From assembly GCA_030839105.1 (NCBI GenBank), contig JAUZEI010000663.1, positions 1 to 6,634 of the forward strand: 6,634 nucleotides of DNA, written 5' to 3'. The translations under genes and the position numbers were made by a program. The notes under the pieces are model-generated. The model worked only from the letters and a program-made list of their open reading frames with translations, had not been told where the DNA came from and did no database searches. Below, in pieces: positions 1 to 5,782 of the stretch (position 1 is the first letter of the stretch; each line of letters starts with the position of its first letter). This DNA is from Actinomycetota bacterium (GTDB taxonomy: Bacteria; Actinomycetota; Acidimicrobiia; IMCC26256; PALSA-610).

Positions 1-218
1 CCACGGTGAACGACGTCACGAGCACGCACAAGGTCGTGGCGTCGAGCCTCACCGCCGTCGACCTCTCGGGTCTGACGAAGGTCGAGCTCGCCTTCGCGAT
101 CGCCCTCGCGGCGGCGTCGACCGGGCTCGTGTTCGCACTCGGTTTCGCGGAGCGGCGCCGGACCTTCGCGATCACGAATGCGCTGGGAGCCAAATCACGC
201 CAGCTCGGCGAACTGTGA
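1..218 (+). CDS. 3' end of FtsX/MacB-like ABC transporter permease, apparently C-terminally truncated
   Basis: The reading frame is open from base 3 and enters from outside the window, ending at TGA 216-218. The visible tail has a hydrophobic helix (VELAFAIALAAASTGLVFAL) followed by ERRRTFAITNALGAKSRQLG. That is the membrane segment and cytoplasmic loop typical of the FtsX-type permease domain (MacB/LolC/FtsX superfamily), which works with an ATPase partner in export or lipoprotein release. In this family the 'ALGA..RQLG' loop is normally followed by two more membrane helices (roughly 80 residues); here the stop comes immediately. No continuation of those helices is visible in the other two plus frames after 215. 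The stop overlaps the next gene's start (GTGA, 215-218), so the shortened end is joined in frame-overlap style to the lipoprotein gene. It could be a degraded copy, or a genuine short variant. Family assignment rests on one loop and helix. Confidence 0.68.
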   Translation, partial: TVNDVTSTHKVVASSLTAVDLSGLTKVELAFAIALAAASTGLVFALGFAERRRTFAITNALGAKSRQLGEL

Positions 219-1375
219 GGCGCGGGAGCGGTTGCGTTGCAGTGGTACTCGCGCTGCTGCTGCTCGCGTCGTGCAGCGCGTCGACCGAATCGAGCGCGTT
301 GAAGTCGACCACCACGTCGACCGTACAACCGGGCCCTGCACCGACGACGTCCGGGACGTCAGGTCCGCACCCCGGGGAAAACCCCCTGAACATCTACTCG
401 CACATCGGTGTGAACAACTTCAGCGCCGCGACGCGCGGCGCCCGAACGCTCGTGTACGTCCCCGAGAGCATGTCCAGCTATGTCGACGTCATCGACCCGA
501 CGACGTACCGCGTGATCGACCGCTATCAAACCGGCGAACGACCGCAACATGTCGTGCCCGCCTGGGACATGCGGACCCTGTACGCGACGAACAATCTGGG
601 GAACTCACTCACGCCCATCGATCCGCGCACCGGGAAGATCGCCGGTCCGAACATCCCGGTCGAAGACCCCTACAACATGTATTTCACACCGGACGGCCGC
701 TCCGCGATCGTGGTCGCCGAACGACAACAACGGCTCGACTTCCGCGATCCGCACACGTTCGCGCTCCGGCAGTCGGTCAAAGTCGATTGCCTCGGCATCG
801 ATCATCTCGACTTCAGCGCCGACGGGGCCTATCTCATCGCTTCGTGCGAGTTCGCGGGCCGGCTCGTCAAGATCGATCTTCCGAGCGGTCGGATCGCCGG
901 CTACCTCGACATGGCGGGATCGAGCCCGCAGGATGTGAAGGTAGAGCCCGCCGGAAAGGTGTTCTACGTCGCCGACCTTCTGCTCGGCGGAGTGCACATG
1001 ATCGACGGCGCGTCGCTGCGCGAGATCGGCTTCCTGGCGACCGGTCGGGACGCACACGGTCTCTATCCGAGTCGCGACGCTCGTCATCTCTATGTCTCGA
1101 ACCGGCGCGGCGCTTCGGTCAGTGTCATCGACTTCGCCACGCGGACCGTCACCGCGACCTGGCAGCTGCCGGGAACCTCACCCGACATGGGCGGCGTCTC
1201 CGCCGACGGCAAGGTGCTGTGGCTGTCCGGTCGCTTCAACGACGCGGTCTACGCCATCTCGACCATCGACGGTCACGTGATCTCGGTCGTCCACGTACCG
1301 CACCGGCCGCACGGCTTGTGCCTGTGGCCGCAGCCGGGCCGCTACTCGCTCGGCCACACCGGTGTGACGCGGTGA
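215..1375 (+). CDS. YVTN/YncE-like seven-bladed beta-propeller lipoprotein
   Basis: This is a 386-residue protein. It has an Arg-rich start, a hydrophobic core and a lipobox LASC with Cys20 as the lipidation site, so it should be anchored on the outer face of the cytoplasmic membrane. A Ser/Thr/Pro-rich linker (about 21-55) leads into repeats of the YVTN/cytochrome-D1-like propeller type. Blade-like units lie near 78-105, 119-145, 157-190, 196-231, 247-275, 290-316 and 334-360, each with 'xxLYVxN...xVxVID..T..V' character (for example HLYVSNRRGASVSVIDFATRT). The C-terminal HRPHGLCLWPQPGRYSLGHTG looks like a propeller-closing tail, so the protein seems complete. The GTG start at 215 is chosen because it gives a proper signal peptide and overlaps the upstream stop; no clear Shine-Dalgarno is seen, which fits translational coupling. 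Such propellers usually bind proteins or ligands outside the cell; the partner is unknown. Cys192, Cys211 and Cys369 are additional cysteines. Confidence 0.85.
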   Translation: MRRGSGCVAVVLALLLLASCSASTESSALKSTTTSTVQPGPAPTTSGTSGPHPGENPLNIYSHIGVNNFSAATRGARTLVYVPESMSSYVDVIDPTTYRVIDRYQTGERPQHVVPAWDMRTLYATNNLGNSLTPIDPRTGKIAGPNIPVEDPYNMYFTPDGRSAIVVAERQQRLDFRDPHTFALRQSVKVDCLGIDHLDFSADGAYLIASCEFAGRLVKIDLPSGRIAGYLDMAGSSPQDVKVEPAGKVFYVADLLLGGVHMIDGASLREIGFLATGRDAHGLYPSRDARHLYVSNRRGASVSVIDFATRTVTATWQLPGTSPDMGGVSADGKVLWLSGRFNDAVYAISTIDGHVISVVHVPHRPHGLCLWPQPGRYSLGHTGVTR

Positions 1376-1427
1376 CGCGGTGGCGCGGTGACGCGGGGAC
1401 GTGGTGACGTGATGAGGCGGTGACAGG
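1364..1427 (+). repeat. Tandem array of eight 8-bp units (consensus GTGACGCG)
   Basis: Eight consecutive octamers run without gap: GTGACGCG, GTGACGCG, GTGGCGCG, GTGACGCG, GGGACGTG, GTGACGTG, ATGAGGCG, GTGACAGG. Three units are identical and the rest differ by one to three bases, with divergence growing to the right. The array supplies the last codons and TGA of the YVTN gene (1373-1375), fills the 44-base gap, and supplies the GTG at 1420 proposed as the Kelch-gene start. Most units contain GTGA, a combined start/stop motif. Slipped-strand expansion is the likely origin. Confidence 0.85.
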
Positions 1428-2475
1428 CGGCGTGCGCGCCGCTCGGAACGCACTCGCGTTGCTCGGCGTGGGCGTCGTGCTCCTCGGCGCATGCAGTAGC
1501 AGCGGTGGCGGTCGGGCTCCGGCGTCCGGCGTCGGCACTACGAGTCGGAGATCGACGGGCGCGAAGTCGACGAGCGCGAAGTCGACGAGCTCGACGATCC
1601 CGTCCGGCTCGACGGCTCTACCGTCGACGCTCGCGCCGCAACGCGAGGAACCCGGGCTCCCACGCGCGATCCAAGAGGCCGCCGCGACCACCGTCGCCGA
1701 CCGCCTCTACGTCGCCGGCGGCTACGACACGCAGCGCAACAGCAGCGCCGCAACGTTCGTGTTCGACGGCTCGGCATGGTCCTCGGGCCCGATGCTCCCG
1801 ATCAGGGTCAATCACCCCGGCGCGGCGACGATCAACTCGGACGTGTACGTCGCCGGCGGGTTCACGCCCGCGGGCGGCGCCACGAATCGCGTCTTCGTGC
1901 TCGCGCCGGGAGCGACAAGCTGGCGCGAGGTCGCGCCGATGCAGCGCGCGCGCGGCGCGTTGTCTCTCGTCTCCGTGGGGCAGCGTTTGTATGCGATCGG
2001 CGGACGGAACGCCAGCGCCGAGATCGCGGTGCCCGAGGTCTACGACGCGCAGGCGAACACCTGGGCCGACGCGGCCGCCATGCCGCATCCCAGGAATCAT
2101 CTGGCCGGCTTCGTCGACGGTGTGCTCGTCTGTGTCGCGGGTGGACGTACGCCCGCGACCAGTGGCTCGATCGATTGCCTCGATACCGCGAGCGGGACGT
2201 GGCAGGGCCGAGGGGCATTGCCGGTACCGACGTCGGGAGCCGCGGCGACGTTCACACGCGGCGTGACACTCGTCGCCGGGGGAGAGCCCAGCGGCGAGAC
2301 CAGCATCACCGACGTCGTGCAACGCTTCGCATCGAACCGGTGGACGACCGAACCCATGCTCGTTCCCCGGCACGGCAGCGCCTTCGCGGTGTATCGCGGA
2401 AGGCTCTGGATGTGCGGCGGCGCGACCGCGCCCGGATTCCATGCCGTCGCGAACTGCACCTCGCTCGCCCGGTGA
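1420..2475 (+). CDS. Kelch-repeat beta-propeller lipoprotein
   Basis: From GTG 1420 this is 351 residues. A signal peptide ends in lipobox LGAC with Cys25, so the protein should be membrane-anchored outside the cytoplasm. A Ser/Thr/Lys-rich linker (26-70) precedes six Kelch motifs with their double glycines at residues 100-101, 146-147, 194-195, 241-242, 287-288 and 333-334. The 46-48 residue spacing and the conserved downstream W (120, 168, 215, 261, 308) and 'M/LP..R' elements are classic Kelch features and imply a closed six-bladed propeller. Its role is probably protein or glycan binding; no catalytic residues can be assigned. It lies 44 bases after the YVTN propeller gene and is likely cotranscribed. 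An in-frame GTG at 1432 (protein beginning MRAARNALALL) is a plausible alternative start; neither has a convincing ribosome binding site, and a TGA at 1405-1407 excludes longer versions. Confidence 0.87.
   Translation: MTGGVRAARNALALLGVGVVLLGACSSSGGGRAPASGVGTTSRRSTGAKSTSAKSTSSTIPSGSTALPSTLAPQREEPGLPRAIQEAAATTVADRLYVAGGYDTQRNSSAATFVFDGSAWSSGPMLPIRVNHPGAATINSDVYVAGGFTPAGGATNRVFVLAPGATSWREVAPMQRARGALSLVSVGQRLYAIGGRNASAEIAVPEVYDAQANTWADAAAMPHPRNHLAGFVDGVLVCVAGGRTPATSGSIDCLDTASGTWQGRGALPVPTSGAAATFTRGVTLVAGGEPSGETSITDVVQRFASNRWTTEPMLVPRHGSAFAVYRGRLWMCGGATAPGFHAVANCTSLAR
1561..1590 (+). repeat. Perfect 15-bp tandem duplication inside the Kelch gene linker
   Basis: GCGAAGTCGACGAGC occurs twice back to back (1561-1575 and 1576-1590), in frame, encoding AKSTS twice at residues 48-57 of the Kelch lipoprotein. 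It lengthens the flexible Ser/Thr/Lys spacer between the lipid anchor and the propeller. Confidence 0.9.
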
Positions 2476-2489
2476 CGAACGGCCGGGCG
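2466..2489. terminator. GC-rich hairpin between convergent genes, candidate terminator
   Basis: CGCCCGG (2466-2472) and CCGGGCG (2483-2489) form a 7-bp perfect stem around a 10-base loop. The stem overlaps the Kelch gene stop (2473-2475) and lies just before the convergent lipoprotein gene's end at 2513. There is no T-tract on either side, so it is not a canonical intrinsic terminator; position between converging genes is the main support. Confidence 0.35.
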
Positions 2490-2512
2490 CGTGAGGGGGT
2501 GTATCCGTCAGC

Positions 2513-2944
2513 TCACTTGTTGCACGTTCTGATGCCGGCGCGGGTCGACGTAATCGATGTGTAGTCGGGTTCGATGGCGCTCGAGATGTTGTTCTTCACG
2601 CCGTCGATCGCAGTGGCAAGCGCCTGCAGCTGCGTCGTGACCGTCTGGTTCGTGCCGGCCGCGGCATCCTTGTCGATCGCCTGCTCGATGCCGTTCAGGA
2701 GCGGCGCCATGGACGCGGCCGAGAGCTGACCGTTCAGCGCGCGCTGGATCGCGCTGGTCAGCGATGCGCTCTGACGGCAGTAGTCGCTCCACGTCGCGGC
2801 GGTGACGCCGGGAGGCGGCGAGCTGAATCCTTTGCTCGAGCTCTTCCCGCAACCGGTCATGGCAACTGCGGCGAGCGCGCCGACCAGAACGGCGCGGGAT
2901 GCGGTCCGGCGAACGGCCGCCCGGTCGACAATGTGCGGGCCCAC
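2513..2944 (-). CDS. Small lipoprotein of unknown function
   Basis: From GTG 2944 this is 143 residues. Residues 8-31 form a basic-then-hydrophobic signal (RAAVRRTASRAVLVGALAAVAM) ending at lipobox MTGC, with Cys32 lipidated. A short Ser/Pro linker follows. The mature domain of about 95 residues is predicted mainly helical (SLTSAIQRALNGQLS, LLNGIEQAIDK, QLQALATAIDGVKNNI). It has two non-lipid cysteines, Cys56 (DYCRQ) and Cys141 (TCNK), near the two ends of the domain and able to form a disulfide. I do not recognise the family. A longer TTG start at 2953 overlaps the uppP stop. GTG 2944 is preferred because a GAGG sits 10 bases upstream, whereas the same GAGG is almost adjacent to the TTG. It is the last gene of the minus operon, directly after uppP, so a cell-envelope role is likely but unproven. 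Confidence 0.75.
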   Translation of the reverse strand: MGPHIVDRAAVRRTASRAVLVGALAAVAMTGCGKSSSKGFSSPPPGVTAATWSDYCRQSASLTSAIQRALNGQLSAASMAPLLNGIEQAIDKDAAAGTNQTVTTQLQALATAIDGVKNNISSAIEPDYTSITSTRAGIRTCNK

Positions 2945-2945
2945 G

Positions 2946-3836
2946 CTAGGCAAACCTCACGATCGAGACGCCGCCGGCGAGCAGGCAGTAGATCGCGAAC
3001 GGCAGCAGGTTGCGGGTTTCGAAGAAACGCACCAGGAAGTGGATAGCGACGAAAGCAGCACCGGCCGCGACGATGCCACCCACGAGCGCCTGGCCACGAA
3101 TCCCGTCGCCGTTGGGGCCGGCGAAGTCATGAAGTTTGTAGAGTCCTGCGGCCAGGATGATGGGCGTCGCGAGCAAGAACGAGAAGCGCGCCGCGTCTTC
3201 GTGATCGAGACCGCGTGCGAGACCCGCGACCATCGTGATTCCCGAACGGCTGATCCCCGCGAAGAGCGCGCCGACCTGCGCGACGCCGACCGCGAGCGCC
3301 TCCCGGAAGTCGAGCGTGTCGAGCCGACGGCCCGCCTCGCCGCGACTCTGGGTCTTCGGATGTTTCTCGATGATCGCCTGGGTCGTGCGCCTGCGCCGCA
3401 GCCAGTCGCCGAACAGCAGCAGCACGCCGTTGACCGTGAGGAAGATCGCGGCGGCGAGTGGTTTTGCGAATAGCGTTCTGAGCGAGTGTTCCAACACGAG
3501 GCCGGTGATGCCCGCCGGGATCGTCGCAACGATGAGCAGCCACGCCATCCGTTCGTCCGCCGTCTCGAGCGTGCGCGTCCGGAGCGTACGAAGGAAGCCC
3601 TTGATGATGCGGGCCCAATCCGACCGGAAATAGACGAGGAGTGCGAGCGCGGTCGCGACGTGCAGGGCGACGACGAACGCGAGGTACGGGGACTCGCTGC
3701 GCGACTGGTCTCGTACCAGCGTGTCCCATCCGAGCCATCCTGGCACGAGGACCGAGTGACCGAGGCTCGAGACGGGGAAGAGCTCGGTGACGCCTTGGAG
3801 CGCGCCGATGACGATCGCCTGGAAGTAGCTGATCAC
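2946..3836 (-). CDS. uppP: Undecaprenyl-diphosphate phosphatase (UppP/BacA family)
   Basis: This integral membrane enzyme should remove a phosphate from undecaprenyl diphosphate, recycling the lipid carrier of peptidoglycan and other envelope polymers. Its loss or gain typically changes bacitracin sensitivity. From GTG 3836 the protein is 296 residues, close to the family's usual 265-290. The family signatures are visible: Q14-GVT-E18 followed by LFPVSSLGH with His27 (the E/QxxxE-PVSS-GH region), and AGISRSGIT at 193-201 with Arg197 (the PGxSRSxxT motif, here with Ala for Pro). A C-terminal FETRNLLPFAIY (271-283) also fits. About seven to eight hydrophobic segments are apparent. The frame stays open upstream to 3965, but that extension reads through the previous gene and is Arg-rich and non-membrane. 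GTG 3836 begins just before the first helix and forms a GTGA overlap with the upstream stop (3833-3836), implying coupling. Confidence 0.93.
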   Translation of the reverse strand: MISYFQAIVIGALQGVTELFPVSSLGHSVLVPGWLGWDTLVRDQSRSESPYLAFVVALHVATALALLVYFRSDWARIIKGFLRTLRTRTLETADERMAWLLIVATIPAGITGLVLEHSLRTLFAKPLAAAIFLTVNGVLLLFGDWLRRRRTTQAIIEKHPKTQSRGEAGRRLDTLDFREALAVGVAQVGALFAGISRSGITMVAGLARGLDHEDAARFSFLLATPIILAAGLYKLHDFAGPNGDGIRGQALVGGIVAAGAAFVAIHFLVRFFETRNLLPFAIYCLLAGGVSIVRFA

Positions 3837-4093
3837 CGCGAGCCGCCGTTGTCGGCGTGCGGGCCGTGCCCGGCGGACGGCGCGCTCGCGCCGCGCTGGC
3901 TGCGCAGGACGCGCCACACAGAAGCGCTGAGGACTACCGCCACGCCGATCGGCAGGATCGGCCACGCGAGATGCCCGGAGTGGGCAACGGCGGCAGTCAC
4001 CGCGACGACCGCGACGACGGCGGCGGCGATGGTCCAGTCGTCACCGACGATGAAGTCGTACCAGAACCGCCCGAACTGGGAGAGCCACTTCAT
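3833..4093 (-). CDS. Small two-helix membrane protein of unknown function
   Basis: From ATG 4093 this is 86 residues. A conserved-looking aromatic/acidic amphipathic start (FGRFWYDFIVGDDW, about 7-20) precedes two hydrophobic helices (about 21-37 and 42-60). A short hydrophilic tail rich in Gly, Ser and His follows. ATG 4093 is chosen over the in-frame GTG 4102 because GAGGT lies seven bases upstream of the ATG, while it would touch the GTG. It starts 10 bases after the COG4280-like gene stops, and its own stop overlaps the uppP start by four bases. This tight placement suggests an accessory subunit or partner of one of those two membrane proteins. No enzymatic motif is visible, and the name of the family is not known to me. 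Confidence 0.8.
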   Translation of the reverse strand: MKWLSQFGRFWYDFIVGDDWTIAAAVVAVVAVTAAVAHSGHLAWPILPIGVAVVLSASVWRVLRSQRGASAPSAGHGPHADNGGSR

Positions 4094-4103
4094 ATGCCAC
4101 ACC

Positions 4104-4844
4104 TCATGTCAGGGCCGCCGCGCCGTGCGGGGCCGCGCGCCGCATTGCGGCGACGAGTCCGAACGAGAGCAGGATCACGATGCCGATCACGCCGAGCAGC
4201 GACGCATCGGCGCCCGGCCACGAGACGCCGGCGCCCTCGGCCGCCCAGAAGATCCCGAATGAGCTCAGCATGATCCCCACTCCGAACTTCAGGGAGTTCT
4301 CGGGTACACGGCTGAGAGGAGCGTGAGCGATCACCCCGGCGACGAGTACGACCACGAGCGCGGCCGCCGAACCGATCGCCGCGAGCCCGACGTTCTTCTG
4401 CGCGCCGCCGAACGTCACGATGATGAACGCGACCTCGAGTCCTTCGAGGAAGACACCTTTGAACGCGACCTTGAACGCGTACCAATCGTGCACGCGTCGA
4501 CCGCCCCCGTCGCGCAGTGCCTCGATCTCCGCTCGGTAGATCGCGTCCTCGTCGTGCTGTGCCTTGAGGCCACTGGAACGCAGGATCGCCTTGCGCAACC
4601 ACTGCAGGCCGAAGATCAACAAGACGGTGCCGATGACGAGTCGTAGATCGTCGATCGGAAGATTCGCGAGCGCCGGACCGAGCGCGCCGATGATCCCGAT
4701 GAGGGCGAAGAGCGCGGCCGCAACGCCCCACCCCGCGGATCGCCAGCCTCGGGTGACGCCGACCGCGAGCACGATGGTGAGGGCCTCCACCATCTCCACC
4801 GCCGCCGCGAGGAAGGCGGCGGCCACCAGTAGGACGCTGTGCAT
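4104..4844 (-). CDS. COG4280/FTR1-like polytopic membrane protein, putative ion transporter
   Basis: This 246-residue, largely hydrophobic protein has about six to seven membrane segments. Two acidic motifs sit in membrane helices: E17-MV-E20 (AAAVEMVEALTIVLAVG) and E134-GL-E137 (VFLEGLEVAFIIVTFG). They resemble the REGxE motifs of FTR1-type iron permeases and the paired acidic motifs of other duplicated cation transporters. Each is followed about 50 residues later by a similar helix (LRLVIGTVLLIFGLQW at 68-83; LKFGVGIMLSSFGIFW at 185-200), so the protein looks internally duplicated. Recall of similar sequences points to the COG4280 group of uncharacterised membrane proteins; the substrate is not known, and a divalent metal is a reasonable guess. 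ATG 4844 has GAGG five bases upstream. It is the first gene of the four-gene minus operon and faces the divergent RpiR regulator, which probably controls it. Confidence 0.8.
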   Translation of the reverse strand: MHSVLLVAAAFLAAAVEMVEALTIVLAVGVTRGWRSAGWGVAAALFALIGIIGALGPALANLPIDDLRLVIGTVLLIFGLQWLRKAILRSSGLKAQHDEDAIYRAEIEALRDGGGRRVHDWYAFKVAFKGVFLEGLEVAFIIVTFGGAQKNVGLAAIGSAAALVVVLVAGVIAHAPLSRVPENSLKFGVGIMLSSFGIFWAAEGAGVSWPGADASLLGVIGIVILLSFGLVAAMRRAAPHGAAALT

Positions 4845-4885
4845 GGTTGCCTCGGATCATGAGCGTCGGGGCCCGGTCGGTAGCG

Positions 4886-4897
4886 TATACTACTGCC
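4886..4897 (+). promoter_or_regulatory. Leaderless promoter -10 box of the RpiR-family gene
   Basis: TATACT (4886-4891) is followed by six bases and then GTG at 4898. A start point placed the usual distance after a -10 box falls on the first base of that GTG, and no Shine-Dalgarno precedes it. This is the pattern of leaderless genes common in actinobacteria. No good -35 is seen at 16-18 bases. A short inverted repeat (GTAG 4880-4883, CTAC 4890-4893) straddles the box and could belong to an operator. Confidence 0.55.
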
Positions 4898-4916
4898 GTG
4901 GTTACGACTGTAGCAA
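4887..4916 (-). promoter_or_regulatory. Candidate promoter of the COG4280-uppP operon
   Basis: Read on the minus strand, TTGCTA (4916-4911) and TAGTAT (4892-4887) are 18 bases apart, a plausible sigma-70-like -35/-10 pair. Transcription would start near 4880, about 35 bases before ATG 4844. The -10 shares bases with the divergent regulator's -10 box. Hexamers match the consensus only partly, so this is a candidate. Confidence 0.4.
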
Positions 4917-5782
4917 AACCAACCGACTCCTTCTCCGCGCGGGTCGCCCGGCGCGTCAACGACGTGGCTCCCGCGGAGCGCAGAGTCGCCGAGCGCCTCC
5001 TCGAGCTCGGTCCGGAAGCGTCGCTCTTGTCGGCGGCCGCGCTGGCGGAGCGGATCGGTACGAGCGACGCCACGATCGTGCGGACCGCCAAGGCGCTCGG
5101 GTACTCCGGTCTCGCCGAGCTCCGCCGAGCTTTGGTCGCGCACGCCGGCGATGAGTCGATCGGCCGGCGCCTGCGGCGAAGTCTCGAGCAGGCGCCGAAG
5201 GAAGAGCTGTTCGGCGCGACGATCGGAAACCACCTCGCGGCGATCGAGACGCTCGCCCGGAACGTGTCGGCGGAACTGTTCCAGCAGGCCGCCGCGGTGC
5301 TGAACGCGAGCCGCCGCATCGTCTGGCGCGGCGTCGGGCCGTCGGCCCATCTCGCGGCGTACGGCCAACTGCTGAGCGAACGGGTCGGGAAGCCGAGCGC
5401 GGCGCTCGTGCACACCGGTACGTCGTTCGCCGACGAGCTGCTTTCCCTCGGACCGGGCGACGCCGTCGTCGTGTTGGCGTACGGGCGTTTGCAGCCGCAC
5501 GTCGGCGTCCTGCTCGATCGTTGCGGAGCGCTGGAACTTCCCGTCGTGCTGATCACCGACACGCTCGGGCGAAAGCTTGGCTCGGCGGTACACACGACGC
5601 TCGAATCCGGGCGCGGTGCCCCGGGTCTGTTCGCGAGTCACGGAACGACTCTCGTCTTGATCGAATCGCTGGTGCTGGCGGTCGCGGCGGGCGACCGAGA
5701 CAGGGCGGAGGAAAGCCTCGGCACGCTGAACGACCTGCGGGCCGCGCTCGCCGGGCGTCGGGTCGACGTCGACATGCGCTGA
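4898..5782 (+). CDS. RpiR/MurR-family transcriptional regulator (HTH + SIS)
   Basis: From GTG 4898 this is 294 residues. The N-terminal domain (about 10-85) is an RpiR-type helix-turn-helix: APAERRVAERLLE, then LLSAAALAERIGTSDATIVRTAKALGYSGLAELRRAL (43-79), with the recognition helix near 56-67. A SIS domain follows (about 125-255): LNASRRIVWRGVGPSAHLAAYGQLL with the glycine-rich GVGPSAH turn at 145-151, and GDAVVVLAYG and LPVVLITD strands. SIS domains of this family usually bind phosphosugars. The usual 'SxSGxT' ligand loop is replaced here by AYGRLQPH (194-201), so the effector may differ. A longer TTG start at 4847 would place the gene over the divergent operon's leader and contains the promoter box, so GTG 4898 is preferred. 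It likely regulates itself and the divergent membrane-protein/uppP operon; target and ligand are inferred. Confidence 0.87.
   Translation: MVTTVAKPTDSFSARVARRVNDVAPAERRVAERLLELGPEASLLSAAALAERIGTSDATIVRTAKALGYSGLAELRRALVAHAGDESIGRRLRRSLEQAPKEELFGATIGNHLAAIETLARNVSAELFQQAAAVLNASRRIVWRGVGPSAHLAAYGQLLSERVGKPSAALVHTGTSFADELLSLGPGDAVVVLAYGRLQPHVGVLLDRCGALELPVVLITDTLGRKLGSAVHTTLESGRGAPGLFASHGTTLVLIESLVLAVAAGDRDRAEESLGTLNDLRAALAGRRVDVDMR

Noticed and set aside
178..1407. Long plus-strand open frame (409 codons) overlapping the YVTN lipoprotein gene
   Set aside because: Its translation is Arg/His/Asp-rich with no domain or signal, typical of a shadow frame in GC-rich DNA; the YVTN frame has a lipobox and propeller repeats.
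1618..2442. Minus-strand open frame (274 codons) opposite the Kelch gene
   Set aside because: Antisense shadow; the Kelch frame has regularly spaced double-glycine motifs.
3837..3965. Upstream extension of UppP to give 339 residues
   Set aside because: The extra residues are Arg-rich, lie over the small membrane protein gene, and precede the true first helix; GTG 3836 fits family length and GTGA coupling.
4847..4897. TTG start giving a longer RpiR protein
   Set aside because: It covers the TATACT promoter box and the divergent operon's leader, and the added residues lie outside the HTH domain.
4899..4921. TGGTT-N13-AACCA inverted repeat at the RpiR gene start
   Set aside because: Arms are only five bases with a long loop inside coding sequence; too weak to call an operator.
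4090..5595. Long minus-strand open frame (501 codons) opposite the RpiR gene and over the COG4280-like gene
   Set aside because: Low-complexity Arg/Ser-rich translation without membrane segments or motifs; both overlapped real genes have clear families.
4616..5641. Minus-strand open frame (341 codons) opposite the RpiR gene
   Set aside because: Composition is that of an antisense shadow, with no recognisable domain.
5762..5773. 12-bp palindrome GTCGACGTCGAC near the end of the RpiR gene
   Set aside because: It encodes the RVDVD residues, and GTCGAC is a frequent hexamer in GC-rich coding DNA here; no regulatory context.
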